From: an uncultured Draconibacterium sp.
Lineage (GTDB): Bacteria; Bacteroidota; Bacteroidia; Bacteroidales; Prolixibacteraceae
Direction: 5' to 3'
DNA: 64,000 nucleotides
Assembly (NCBI RefSeq): GCF_963677565.1
Contig: NZ_OY781981.1
Span: 2,720,001-2,784,000 of the forward strand
Shown: positions 1-7,640 of the stretch, in pieces
Numbering within the stretch: position 1 is the stretch's first letter
Layout of the letters: each line of letters opens with the position of its first letter
The notes under the pieces: generated by a model
What the model saw: only the letters and a program-made list of their open reading frames with translations
Told to the model about the DNA's origin: nothing
Database searches by the model: none
Made by a program: the position numbers and the translations under genes

Positions 1-80
1 GAGACTATTACGTTGATAGGCTGCAGGTGTAAAGATGGTGACATCAAAGCCGAGCAGTACTAATTGCCCGAAGACTTTCT
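1..80 (+). rRNA. 23S rRNA, 3' end (partial)
   Basis: The first 80 bases match the conserved 3' end of bacterial 23S rRNA: ACGTTGATAGGCTG, then GTGTAAAG, then CCGAGCAGTACTAATTGCCCG. The gene begins before the window, and its 3' boundary is set by similarity to known 23S ends, so it may be off by a few bases. The sequence then runs into a spacer of about 135 bases and the 5S gene, which is the usual bacterial order. Confidence 0.93.
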
Positions 81-216
81 ACAATTAGTTTGTCCTTGTA
101 TTGAGAATTTGTACTCTCTTCCCAACTGCTAAAATATTTTATTGGTATTTTCTAACGAGAGTTAAGAAAGTAAGCCATGAAGTTTTATTCTCCTTGTAGA
201 GAATCGAACGAAAGAT

Positions 217-328
<112 letters not shown>

Positions 329-333
329 TTATT

Positions 334-366
334 AAGCCCGTGTTCAACAGAGCACGGGCTTTTTTA
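334..366 (+). terminator. rRNA operon terminator
   Basis: The stem AAGCCCGTG (334-342) pairs with CACGGGCTT (353-361) across a 10-base loop and is followed by a T run. This is a rho-independent terminator just after the 5S gene. Confidence 0.92.
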
Positions 367-441
367 TTGTAAAAAATTGCCATTATCAGCAAATATTATT
401 AATTCTGCGCCGTTAAATACATTGAATTGCAACCTGACTAA

Positions 442-2049
442 ATGAGTCTGAATAATATTACAACCGAATTACGTGAAAAAAGCTTTTTCTATAGTCTTTT
501 ATTATTTGTAATCGTATTACCCTCTTCAGTTGCTTTTATTAGTATAGCTTCTGCAATATTGTTTTTACAGGCAATAGTGCTGTTTCCCTGGAGTAATGTG
601 AAGCAATTGTTTAAATCAAATAAAACGCTATTCTATATTCCGGCAATATTTGGAGTTTACCTGTTGGGAATGTTATATACCAGCAATTTGTCGTTAGCAT
701 TTTATGAACTTAAAAAGGTTGCCTTCTGGATTGTAATACCAATGGGGTTGGTATTATCACCAAAGTTATCAGAAAGACGTTTTTATAATGTATTGACAGC
801 TTTTTGCCTGGCAGTAACAATTGTATCATTTATTGCCATAACGCGTTTTGTTTTCAAATCATCATTTAATATTACTGATTTCAGAGACATTTCCTTAGTC
901 TCTCATATCAGGTATTCATTTCAGGTGATTTTAGCCATTTTTAGCTATTGTTTTCTATTAAGTATTGCAATAAAGAATAAGAAAAATGTGGTATATAAAA
1001 CGGCTATTATATTGTTAATTATATGGCTGGTAGGTTTTCTTTTTATATTAAAATCAATAACAGGAGTGATTGCCTTTTTGGGTGCTGTAGGTTTCTTTGC
1101 CATGTACTATCTTTTTTCTTCAAAAAGAAAAATGAGTTACTTGCTCTTTTGGGTATTAATGGTACTGGTAATTTCTCCAGTAATCTATACTAAATCTGTT
1201 TGGGATAAATTTTACAATATCGAAAAGCTAAATCCTGATCAGGTGGAAAAATATACGGCCTCAGGAAATAAGTATACTTTCAATTTTAATTCAAGTGAAA
1301 AGGAAAACGGTAACTGGGTGTATAGTTATGTTTGCATGACAGAGTTACGTACTGAATGGAATAAAAGAAGTGAGCACGATTTTGACACTCGCGATAATAA
1401 TGGCTATTATTATAAATCGACATTAATTCGGTACTTAACAAGTAAAGGATTGAAAAAAGATAGTGTAGGGGTAAGTAAATTAACCGAGAGGGATATACAG
1501 GCCATTGAACAGGGAATTGCAAATCATATTTATCTTGATAATAGGTTTTCGTTATATCCACGAATATACGAGACAATTTGGGAATACGATCGTTATAAAG
1601 AAACCGGAAATCCGAATGGACAGTCGCTATCACAACGTATTGAGTTTGTAAGAGCATCAATCGAAATAATTAAAGCAAATTTTTGGATTGGTATAGGTAC
1701 AGGAAATTGGAAAACTGCCTATGCAAATGCGTACGAAAAACTCGGATCGCAGTTAAAAGAAGAGAATCAACGATCATCGCACAATCAGTACTTAAATTAC
1801 ATGGTGAAATTTGGAATAATAGGCTTTATAGTTATTATTTGTATGATTTTAATTCCGGTATTTAAGGAAGGGCATCAAAAAAATTTACTATTCTGGTTAT
1901 TCCTTGTTTTTATGGGAATTGCCAATTTAGGAGATGCCAACTTTGAAACGCACGTGGGGCTTTCATTCTTTTGTCTCTTTTACGGTTTATTTTTATGGCA
2001 TTCGCCTGAAAGCATTAAAAAGTTCACCTTTCAACAAAAACAACAATGA
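442..2049 (+). CDS. O-antigen ligase/polymerase-like membrane protein
   Basis: The 535-residue polytopic inner-membrane protein has at least ten hydrophobic segments. Its C-terminal part (about 405-470) carries the IGIGTGNW and SSHNQYLNYMVKFGIIG motifs typical of the O-antigen ligase/Wzy_C family (WaaL-like), which joins or polymerises undecaprenyl-linked glycans on the periplasmic side. A long charged, tyrosine-rich hydrophilic stretch (about 270-400) lies before the last membrane segments and is probably a large periplasmic loop. The ATG start is the first after the rRNA terminator. The stop overlaps the next start as ATGA, so the genes are probably co-translated. The family is fairly clear, but ligase cannot be told from polymerase. 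Confidence 0.75.
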   Translation: MSLNNITTELREKSFFYSLLLFVIVLPSSVAFISIASAILFLQAIVLFPWSNVKQLFKSNKTLFYIPAIFGVYLLGMLYTSNLSLAFYELKKVAFWIVIPMGLVLSPKLSERRFYNVLTAFCLAVTIVSFIAITRFVFKSSFNITDFRDISLVSHIRYSFQVILAIFSYCFLLSIAIKNKKNVVYKTAIILLIIWLVGFLFILKSITGVIAFLGAVGFFAMYYLFSSKRKMSYLLFWVLMVLVISPVIYTKSVWDKFYNIEKLNPDQVEKYTASGNKYTFNFNSSEKENGNWVYSYVCMTELRTEWNKRSEHDFDTRDNNGYYYKSTLIRYLTSKGLKKDSVGVSKLTERDIQAIEQGIANHIYLDNRFSLYPRIYETIWEYDRYKETGNPNGQSLSQRIEFVRASIEIIKANFWIGIGTGNWKTAYANAYEKLGSQLKEENQRSSHNQYLNYMVKFGIIGFIVIICMILIPVFKEGHQKNLLFWLFLVFMGIANLGDANFETHVGLSFFCLFYGLFLWHSPESIKKFTFQQKQQ

Positions 2050-2828
2050 AAAAATACAAATTTTGTTTTATAGGTGCAGGAAACGTCGCCACGCATCTTT
2101 CAACCGAATTGCAAAAATGTGGGCACGAGGTTGTACAAGTATACAGCAGATCGGAGGAGTCAGCAAAACAGTTGGCTGATCGTTTAAACACCGATTTTAC
2201 AATTTCCACGAAATCGATCATTCAAACAGCTGATATTTATATAGTAGCATTAAAAGATTCAGTGGTTGATCAGGTATTGAGTCAGACTGAATTTAACGAT
2301 AAATTGCTGGTACATTGTTCGGGAAGTATGCCAATGAATGTTTTAAGTAAGTACACTAAAAACTACGGCGTTTTTTATCCGCTGCAAACTTTCTCTAAAA
2401 AAAGAGACGTTGATTTTAAAACGATTCCCATTTTTGTTGAAGCAAATTCAGACAACAACCAGTTGAAGCTGGAGGAGTTAGCAAATGAAATATCCAATTC
2501 GGTGACTGTTCTGGATTCTGAAAAACGAAAGAGCCTACATATTGCCGCCGTGTTTGCGTGTAACTTCACAAATCATTGTTATGCAATGGCTGCCAAATAT
2601 CTGGAAAGCAAAGAGCTGCCGTTTGATATCCTGAGGCCACTAATCGCCGAAACGGCAAATAAAGTGCAGCATTTGCATCCAAAGGAAGCACAAACCGGTC
2701 CGGCTATTCGTTTCGATGAAAATATTATAAATGCACATCTGGAGGATTTAAAGGAAATGCCCGATCTACAGGAATTGTACAATTCAATTTCAAAGAGTAT
2801 TTTTGAGTATCATCAGGAAAAAAAATAA
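2046..2828 (+). CDS. DUF2520 / Rossmann-like oxidoreductase
   Basis: This 260-residue protein opens with a nucleotide-binding fold (FCFIGAGNVATHLSTEL, GxGxxA type) and continues with an all-helical C-terminal domain containing the FACNFTNHCYAMAA and HLHPKEAQTGPAIR segments. That layout is the Rossmann-like plus DUF2520 family, related to NADP-dependent F420/ketopantoate-type dehydrogenases. The substrate is unknown. It overlaps the upstream gene by 4 bases and is 2 bases from the KdsC-like gene. The DUF2520, HAD, Maf order recurs in Bacteroidota as I recall it. The family call is firm, the function is not known. Confidence 0.85.
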   Translation: MKKYKFCFIGAGNVATHLSTELQKCGHEVVQVYSRSEESAKQLADRLNTDFTISTKSIIQTADIYIVALKDSVVDQVLSQTEFNDKLLVHCSGSMPMNVLSKYTKNYGVFYPLQTFSKKRDVDFKTIPIFVEANSDNNQLKLEELANEISNSVTVLDSEKRKSLHIAAVFACNFTNHCYAMAAKYLESKELPFDILRPLIAETANKVQHLHPKEAQTGPAIRFDENIINAHLEDLKEMPDLQELYNSISKSIFEYHQEKK

Positions 2829-2830
2829 AC

Positions 2831-3361
2831 ATGTCGTTTTTTAAAGAAGAACTTACACACGTAAAAGCTTTCATATTCGATGTTGACGGAGTTTTATCAA
2901 AAGATGTTTCTCCGCTTAATGAAGATGGAGATCCGATACGAACAGCCAATGTAAAAGATGGTTTTGCAATTCGAACAGCCATAAAGGCAGGTTATCCTAT
3001 TGCAATTATCACGGGAGGATATATCAAACGTGTTCGTCTTCGTTACGAAAAATTGGGTGTTGAGTATTTTTACGACAAAGCCAGCGATAAAGTAGCCTGC
3101 ATGAATGATTTCCTTGACAAAGTTAATGTCGCTCCGGAAGATGTACTTTTTATGGGCGACGATATGGTTGATTACCAGGTTATGCAATTGGTGGGTTTAC
3201 CAACCTGCCCCAAAGATGCAGTAAATGATATTAAGGACATCTCTAAATACATTTCGCATAAAAATGGTGGTGAAGGCTGTGTGCGTGATGTAATTGAACA
3301 GGCCTTGAGAGCGCAACAGAAATGGTTATCACCTGAAATGTTAAAATCCAGAGCCTTTTAA
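2831..3361 (+). CDS. KdsC-like HAD-IIIA phosphatase
   Basis: This 176-residue HAD phosphatase has motif I FDVDGVLSKD (nucleophile and acid Asp), motif II IITGG and motif III MGDDMVDYQVM. The C-terminal GGEGCVRDVIEQAL tail is typical of 3-deoxy-D-manno-octulosonate 8-phosphate phosphatase (KdsC), which acts in Kdo synthesis for LPS. Length and motif spacing fit the tetrameric KdsC family. It lies in a cluster with an O-antigen-type gene upstream and Maf 1 base downstream. A broader sugar-phosphate specificity is possible, because close KdsC relatives act on other substrates. Confidence 0.83.
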   Translation: MSFFKEELTHVKAFIFDVDGVLSKDVSPLNEDGDPIRTANVKDGFAIRTAIKAGYPIAIITGGYIKRVRLRYEKLGVEYFYDKASDKVACMNDFLDKVNVAPEDVLFMGDDMVDYQVMQLVGLPTCPKDAVNDIKDISKYISHKNGGEGCVRDVIEQALRAQQKWLSPEMLKSRAF

Positions 3362-3362
3362 C

Positions 3363-3938
3363 ATGAACTGGATACCAGATCATAACTACATACTTGCTTC
3401 AAAATCGCCACGCAGGCAAGAGCTATTAAAATCCCTGGGAATTAAGTTCCAGGTGAGAACCAAAGAAGTGGATGAGAATTACCCGGAAAATCTTTCTCCT
3501 GATAAAATCCCTGGTTTCCTGGCTGAAAAAAAAGCAAAAGCTTTTAACAGTGAACTGAACAATAACGACCTGTTGATAACAGCCGATACTATAGTGGTTT
3601 TAAACGGGAAAGTACTCGAAAAACCACTCGATTATAATCATGCATTTCGAATGTTATCTGCATTGAGTGGAAAAATGCACGAGGTAATAACGGGTGTTTG
3701 TCTGAGCTCCTTTGAAAAATCAATTGTCTTTTCATCATTAACAAACGTTCAGTTTAAGAAACTTACGAACAGTGAAATTGACTATTATATAACTACATTT
3801 AAACCATTTGATAAAGCCGGAGCATACGGTATTCAGGAGTGGATCGGTTCAATAGGTATTTCACATATCGAAGGCTCATTTTACAATGTAATGGGGCTGC
3901 CTCTTCAAAAATTATACGAGGAAATTCAAAAATTTTAA
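3363..3938 (+). CDS. maf: Maf family nucleotide pyrophosphatase
   Basis: This 191-residue protein starts with the Maf signature LASKSPRRQELLKSLGI. It keeps the ADTIV segment, KPLDYNHAFRMLSALSGKMHEVITGV and the DKAGAYGIQEWIGSIGI block with the family's catalytic and base-recognition residues. Maf proteins hydrolyse dTTP, UTP and modified nucleotides to monophosphates, acting as house-cleaning enzymes linked to division arrest. It is the last gene of the packed 442-3938 cluster (1-base gap upstream). Assignment to the dTTP/UTP subgroup is inferred from the motif, not tested. Confidence 0.92.
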   Translation: MNWIPDHNYILASKSPRRQELLKSLGIKFQVRTKEVDENYPENLSPDKIPGFLAEKKAKAFNSELNNNDLLITADTIVVLNGKVLEKPLDYNHAFRMLSALSGKMHEVITGVCLSSFEKSIVFSSLTNVQFKKLTNSEIDYYITTFKPFDKAGAYGIQEWIGSIGISHIEGSFYNVMGLPLQKLYEEIQKF

Positions 3939-4062
3939 ATTACCCCCGCAAAAGGTTTCATTATTTCTAATGTTATAAAACAACCAATTAAAACAATTTT
4001 TGGGGTTAACCTATCACCTGATAATTCGTAAATTGAATAGAAACTTAATTAAATTCAATAAT

Positions 4063-5067
4063 ATGAATTACAGGATAACAATACTCATCTTTATTTTTCT
4101 TGCCGGTTTATTCTTTCCTGGATGTGATACTAAGGACGAAGCTGTTGAAGTTGGATTTCTAATTCATGCATTCGATAAAGAACGGTGGGAAAACGACCGG
4201 GACTATTTCGTAGAGAATGTTGAGGAGCTCGGAGGAACCGTAAAAGTTAAGAATGCCGAAAACGATGCCGATAAACAATTGGCTCAGGCAAAAGAACTGC
4301 TCGCCAACGGTGTTGACGTATTAGTAGTAGTACCTGTTGATCAGTTTGCAGCTGGTGCTATTGTTGAAGCTGCGCATGCTCAAGGGGTAAAAGTAATATC
4401 TTACGACCGCTTAATTAAGAACTGTAAGCTCGATTTTTACGTGTCGACCGACAATGTGGAGGTAGGTGCGCTGCAGGCAAATTATTTAACAACCATACAA
4501 CCTACAGGGAAATATGCGCTAATAGGAGGAGCAATGAGTGACAATAACAGTCAGCTGCTTTATCTTGGTCAGCGAAATGTGTTGCAACCTTTGGTTGAAA
4601 GAGGTGATATTGAAATTGTTTATAATGAGTTTACAGAGGCTTGGGAAGAAAAAGAAGGCTATGAACAATGCAAAACATTGTTAAAAGAACATCCTGATGT
4701 TGATGCGATTATAGCAGGTAACGATGAGCTGGCGATGGGTGTTATAAGAGCCATTAACGAAGTTGGGGTGGATAGAGATATTTTGGTTGCCGGTATGGAT
4801 GCCGATTTACGAAATCTGCGTGAAATTGTTGCCGGTAATCAAACCTGCACCGTATATAAACCGTACGAAAAACTGGCTGCCACCGCTGCCGACCTGGCGA
4901 TGAAAATGGCACGTGGTGAAAATGGAGAAAGAACATATCAAACAGTGAGTAACGGGGAACTTTTGGTACCTACTGTTTTCCATACGGGAATGATTGTTAA
5001 CAAAGAAAACCTCCAGTTAACAGTTATATCAGAAGGTTATCAACGAGAGGAAGAGGTCTATAATTAG
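4063..5067 (+). CDS. XylF-like sugar-binding lipoprotein
   Basis: This 334-residue periplasmic-binding protein of the ribose/xylose class (Peripla_BP_4) has VISYDRLI, YVSTDNVEVGALQA, IIAGNDELAMG and VAGMDADLRNL, as in the D-xylose binder XylF. The ATG at 4063 is chosen because it gives a clean lipoprotein signal (hydrophobic core, then FFPGC); an in-frame TTG at 4000 would place charged residues before it. No ABC ATPase or permease lies nearby, so it is an orphan binder that may feed a distant transporter or a sensor kinase. A good terminator follows. The ligand is an inference. Confidence 0.85.
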   Translation: MNYRITILIFIFLAGLFFPGCDTKDEAVEVGFLIHAFDKERWENDRDYFVENVEELGGTVKVKNAENDADKQLAQAKELLANGVDVLVVVPVDQFAAGAIVEAAHAQGVKVISYDRLIKNCKLDFYVSTDNVEVGALQANYLTTIQPTGKYALIGGAMSDNNSQLLYLGQRNVLQPLVERGDIEIVYNEFTEAWEEKEGYEQCKTLLKEHPDVDAIIAGNDELAMGVIRAINEVGVDRDILVAGMDADLRNLREIVAGNQTCTVYKPYEKLAATAADLAMKMARGENGERTYQTVSNGELLVPTVFHTGMIVNKENLQLTVISEGYQREEEVYN

Positions 5068-5085
5068 TGTGAACGGAGGTTAGCT

Positions 5086-5117
5086 AAGGGATTCAGGTAG
5101 CTGGATCCCTTTTTTTA
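5086..5117 (+). terminator. Terminator of the XylF-like gene
   Basis: AAGGGATTCAG (5086-5096) pairs with CTGGATCCCTT (5101-5111), with one G-T wobble and a 4-base loop, and is followed by seven T's. Confidence 0.88.
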
Positions 5118-5158
5118 TATCCCCATTTTAGGAATGAATAATGTAAACCGCTAAAACC

Positions 5159-5188
5159 TTGAAGATTTGCCAATTATTTATACTTTTG
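5159..5188 (+). promoter_or_regulatory. Bacteroidota-type promoter of the reductase gene
   Basis: A TTG at 5159-5161 is separated by 19 bases from TACTTTTG at 5181-5188. This matches the Bacteroidota -33 (TTG/TTTG) and -7 (TAnnTTTG) elements with the expected spacing. Transcription would start around 5195, giving a leader of about 25 bases before the TTG start at 5219. Confidence 0.6.
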
Positions 5189-5218
5189 CACCGATTTATT
5201 TAGAACAGGTCTTAATAA

Positions 5219-5863
5219 TTGAAGAAGCATAAAGTTACACAAGTCAGGCATTTAACCGATTCAACATTTGTAATTCGGTTCGAGCGAAATGGAATGGACT
5301 TCCAAACCGGGCAATTTGTTTTGCTTGGAACAAAAGGAGCGGTAGATCGGCGTGAATACTCCATTTACAGTGGAGAGTACGACGATTACCTGGAAGTACT
5401 AGTGCGTGAGGTGGAAGATGGGAAAGTATCGTCGAAACTAAAGAAACTAAAAGCCGGTGATCTTATTGATGTAGATGGCCCGTTTGGGTTTTTTAAATTC
5501 GATCCTCATAGTTTTGAGGTGCAGAACTTTTTATTCGTGGCCACCGGTACAGGCATCAGCCCGTTTCATGGTTTTGTAAAAACACACCCGCAACTTAATT
5601 ACAAAATGGTACACGGAGTGCGCAAAGCAGAAGAAGACTATGATCATACTGATTTTGCAGAAGAAAGGATAACTTTGTGCGTTTCTGGCGAAAAAGGAGG
5701 CGATTTCAACGGACGGGTAACCGAATTTTTAAAGACCGAGACAATAGATGAAAATACAAACTGTTTTCTTTGCGGAAACAGTGAAATGATTTACGAAGTG
5801 TTCGATATTTTATCGGAAAAAGGAGTTCCAACATCGAACATTTATACCGAAGTATACTTTTAA
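5219..5863 (+). CDS. Ferredoxin/flavodoxin NADP reductase-like protein
   Basis: This 214-residue FNR-fold protein has the FAD-binding RREYSIYSG motif (RxYS type) in the first half and FVATGTGISPF plus CGNSEMIYEVFDIL in the NAD(P)-binding half. It ends in an aromatic EVYF, as many ferredoxin-NADP reductases end in an aromatic residue that stacks on FAD. It would move electrons between NAD(P)H and a ferredoxin or flavodoxin in the cytoplasm. The start is TTG, supported by the promoter just upstream and the absence of an earlier in-frame ATG. It lies 68 bases before the MiaB-family gene, which needs reduced iron-sulfur clusters, so a supporting role is possible. Confidence 0.8.
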   Translation: MKKHKVTQVRHLTDSTFVIRFERNGMDFQTGQFVLLGTKGAVDRREYSIYSGEYDDYLEVLVREVEDGKVSSKLKKLKAGDLIDVDGPFGFFKFDPHSFEVQNFLFVATGTGISPFHGFVKTHPQLNYKMVHGVRKAEEDYDHTDFAEERITLCVSGEKGGDFNGRVTEFLKTETIDENTNCFLCGNSEMIYEVFDILSEKGVPTSNIYTEVYF

Positions 5864-5931
5864 TAAATAAGAAAAGTAAGACTGCAGCAAGAATCTTCTG
5901 ACTTCGGGCTCCAGTCTTCAAGCTAAATAGA

Positions 5932-7272
5932 ATGAAATATCATGTAGTAACCTTAGGGTGTCAGATGAACATGTCGGATAGCGAGCGGGTGATCTCGGTA
6001 CTTGATGAAGCCGGATACGAGTGGACCGACAACGAGGAGGAGGCAGGAGTGATTGGTATTTTGGCGTGCTCGGTACGTCAGAAAGCCATTGATAAAGTGT
6101 ATTCACGCATTCATAAATGGAATAAGTGGAAGAACAACAAAAACCTGGTTACTTTTATTTCGGGGTGTATTTTACCCGACGATCATGAAAAGTTCCTGAA
6201 ACTTTTTGATATTACTTTCCAGATGAAAGATTTGCCCGAGCTGCCAAAAATGATCAGCAGTTATGGTATTACAACACCAATACATCTGAATGTGGGCATC
6301 GATCCACATAACGAAAATATCGAGGATTTCTGGAATGTACAACCACATTACCAGTCGAATTTCGAGGCATTTATCCCAATCCAGAACGGTTGCGATAAAT
6401 TCTGTACCTACTGTGCAGTGCCTTATACACGTGGTCGTGAGGTTTCGCGCCCGTCAAAAGATATTATTGCCGAAGTGGCATTGTTGGTAGCACAGGGTTA
6501 TAAGTCAATTACATTACTGGGGCAAAACGTAAATTCATACGGCCTGGATAAAAAAGGAGAGGAGCTCACTTTCCCGCAATTGTTGCGCGAGATTGGAGAA
6601 TTAGGGAATCGGTTGAAAAAGGAATTCTGGCTGTACTTTACTTCGCCACATCCGCGCGATATGACCGATGAAGTAATCGAGGTGATTGCCGAATACCCGG
6701 TTTTAGGAAAACAAATTCACCTGCCTATGCAAAGCGGTGACGATAAAGTGTTGATGCGTATGAACCGCAAACACAACATGGAGAAGTATCGCCATATTGT
6801 GGAAACTATCCGCAGGATTATTCCGCAGGCAACTTTGTTTACCGATGTGATTGTTGGATTTACTGGCGAAACAGAAGAGCAGTTTGAAAATACACGCAAG
6901 GCATTCGATGAGTTTAAATTCAATATGTCGTACACAGCCATTTATTCGCCACGTCCCGGGGCTACAAGTCACCGCTGGGTGGATGATGTGCCGTTGGAAG
7001 AGAAAAAAAGACGTCTGCATCAGCTTACCGAAGATTTGCGTAAACATAATTTGCCGTATAATCAAAGCCTGATCGGGCAAACGGTTCGTGTTTTGGTGCG
7101 AGGAGAAGACCGCAAAGAAGGCTTCCTGACATCGTATACCGAAGGAAAATTGACCATCCGCTTTGCATGCACCGATAAATCGATGATCGGACAGTTTGCC
7201 GATATTAAAATCACTTCTGCATCCGACTTTTCGCTGGAAGGCGAATTGGTAGAAGTTGCTGCAAGTTGTTAG
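5932..7272 (+). CDS. MiaB-family radical SAM methylthiotransferase
   Basis: This 446-residue enzyme has the three family domains. The N-terminal methylthiotransferase domain holds cysteines C10 (GCQMN), C46 (ACSVRQKA) and C79 (SGC). The radical SAM domain has CDKFCTYC (C154, C158, C161) and VRxSRP-like REVSRP. The TRAM domain lies at about 380-440. MiaB adds a methylthio group to i6A37 of tRNA. The usual NTC of motif two reads LAC here, and GCxAQ reads GCILP, so this may be a divergent paralogue rather than the housekeeping MiaB. A terminator follows. Family certain, target tRNA inferred. Confidence 0.85.
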   Translation: MKYHVVTLGCQMNMSDSERVISVLDEAGYEWTDNEEEAGVIGILACSVRQKAIDKVYSRIHKWNKWKNNKNLVTFISGCILPDDHEKFLKLFDITFQMKDLPELPKMISSYGITTPIHLNVGIDPHNENIEDFWNVQPHYQSNFEAFIPIQNGCDKFCTYCAVPYTRGREVSRPSKDIIAEVALLVAQGYKSITLLGQNVNSYGLDKKGEELTFPQLLREIGELGNRLKKEFWLYFTSPHPRDMTDEVIEVIAEYPVLGKQIHLPMQSGDDKVLMRMNRKHNMEKYRHIVETIRRIIPQATLFTDVIVGFTGETEEQFENTRKAFDEFKFNMSYTAIYSPRPGATSHRWVDDVPLEEKKRRLHQLTEDLRKHNLPYNQSLIGQTVRVLVRGEDRKEGFLTSYTEGKLTIRFACTDKSMIGQFADIKITSASDFSLEGELVEVAASC

Positions 7273-7294
7273 AAAGTAATTACACACAATACGT

Positions 7295-7335
7295 AAAAGA
7301 TTCCATCTTGTAAAAAGGTGGAATCTTTTTTTGTA
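7295..7335 (+). terminator. Terminator after the MiaB-family gene
   Basis: AAAAGATTCCA (7295-7305) pairs perfectly with TGGAATCTTTT (7319-7329) across a 13-base loop and is followed by T's. Confidence 0.9.
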
Positions 7336-7343
7336 ATCTCAGA

Positions 7344-7492
7344 ATTGCCACAGTCGTTCCTCCCTCGCAATGACTGTTTCGTGAGCTTAGAGCAACAGCG
7401 GACAATGAACTATTTCATTCTGGCACGATTTATTGTTGTTTGCTGCCTTGAATTAATTACATTACTCGTCATTGCGAGCTTAGCGAAGCAAT
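7344..7492. repeat. Dispersed palindromic repeat, copy A
   Basis: Nested inverted repeat. The outer arms CTCGCAATGAC (7364-7374) and GTCATTGCGAG (7468-7478) are perfect complements, with ATTGCC and GCAAT further out. The inner 50-base unit at 7396-7445 has near-complementary ends (CAGCGGACAA and TTGTTTGCTG). The same architecture occurs at 31133-31270, and a partial copy lies at 10283-10386. It has no coding potential of its own. Confidence 0.8.
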
Positions 7493-7640
7493 CTCTATCC
7501 GTCTGCGTGCAATTCGTAGTTTCTAATTCATACTTCACCCTTAATCAATAATCCTTCAAAAACATGTAACCTTCAACAACTTCGTGCGTCTTAAAATTGT
7601 CCGGTTCAAAAATCCCCGGAAAACTAAAGCTATTGAAAAC

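Noticed and set aside
6703..7287. 194-residue open frame antisense to the MiaB-family gene
   Set aside because: It has no recognisable family and lies fully opposite a conserved gene whose codon use explains it.
7318..7551. 77-residue open frame in the spacer after the MiaB-family gene
   Set aside because: It is made of the palindromic repeat copy A, which explains its length.
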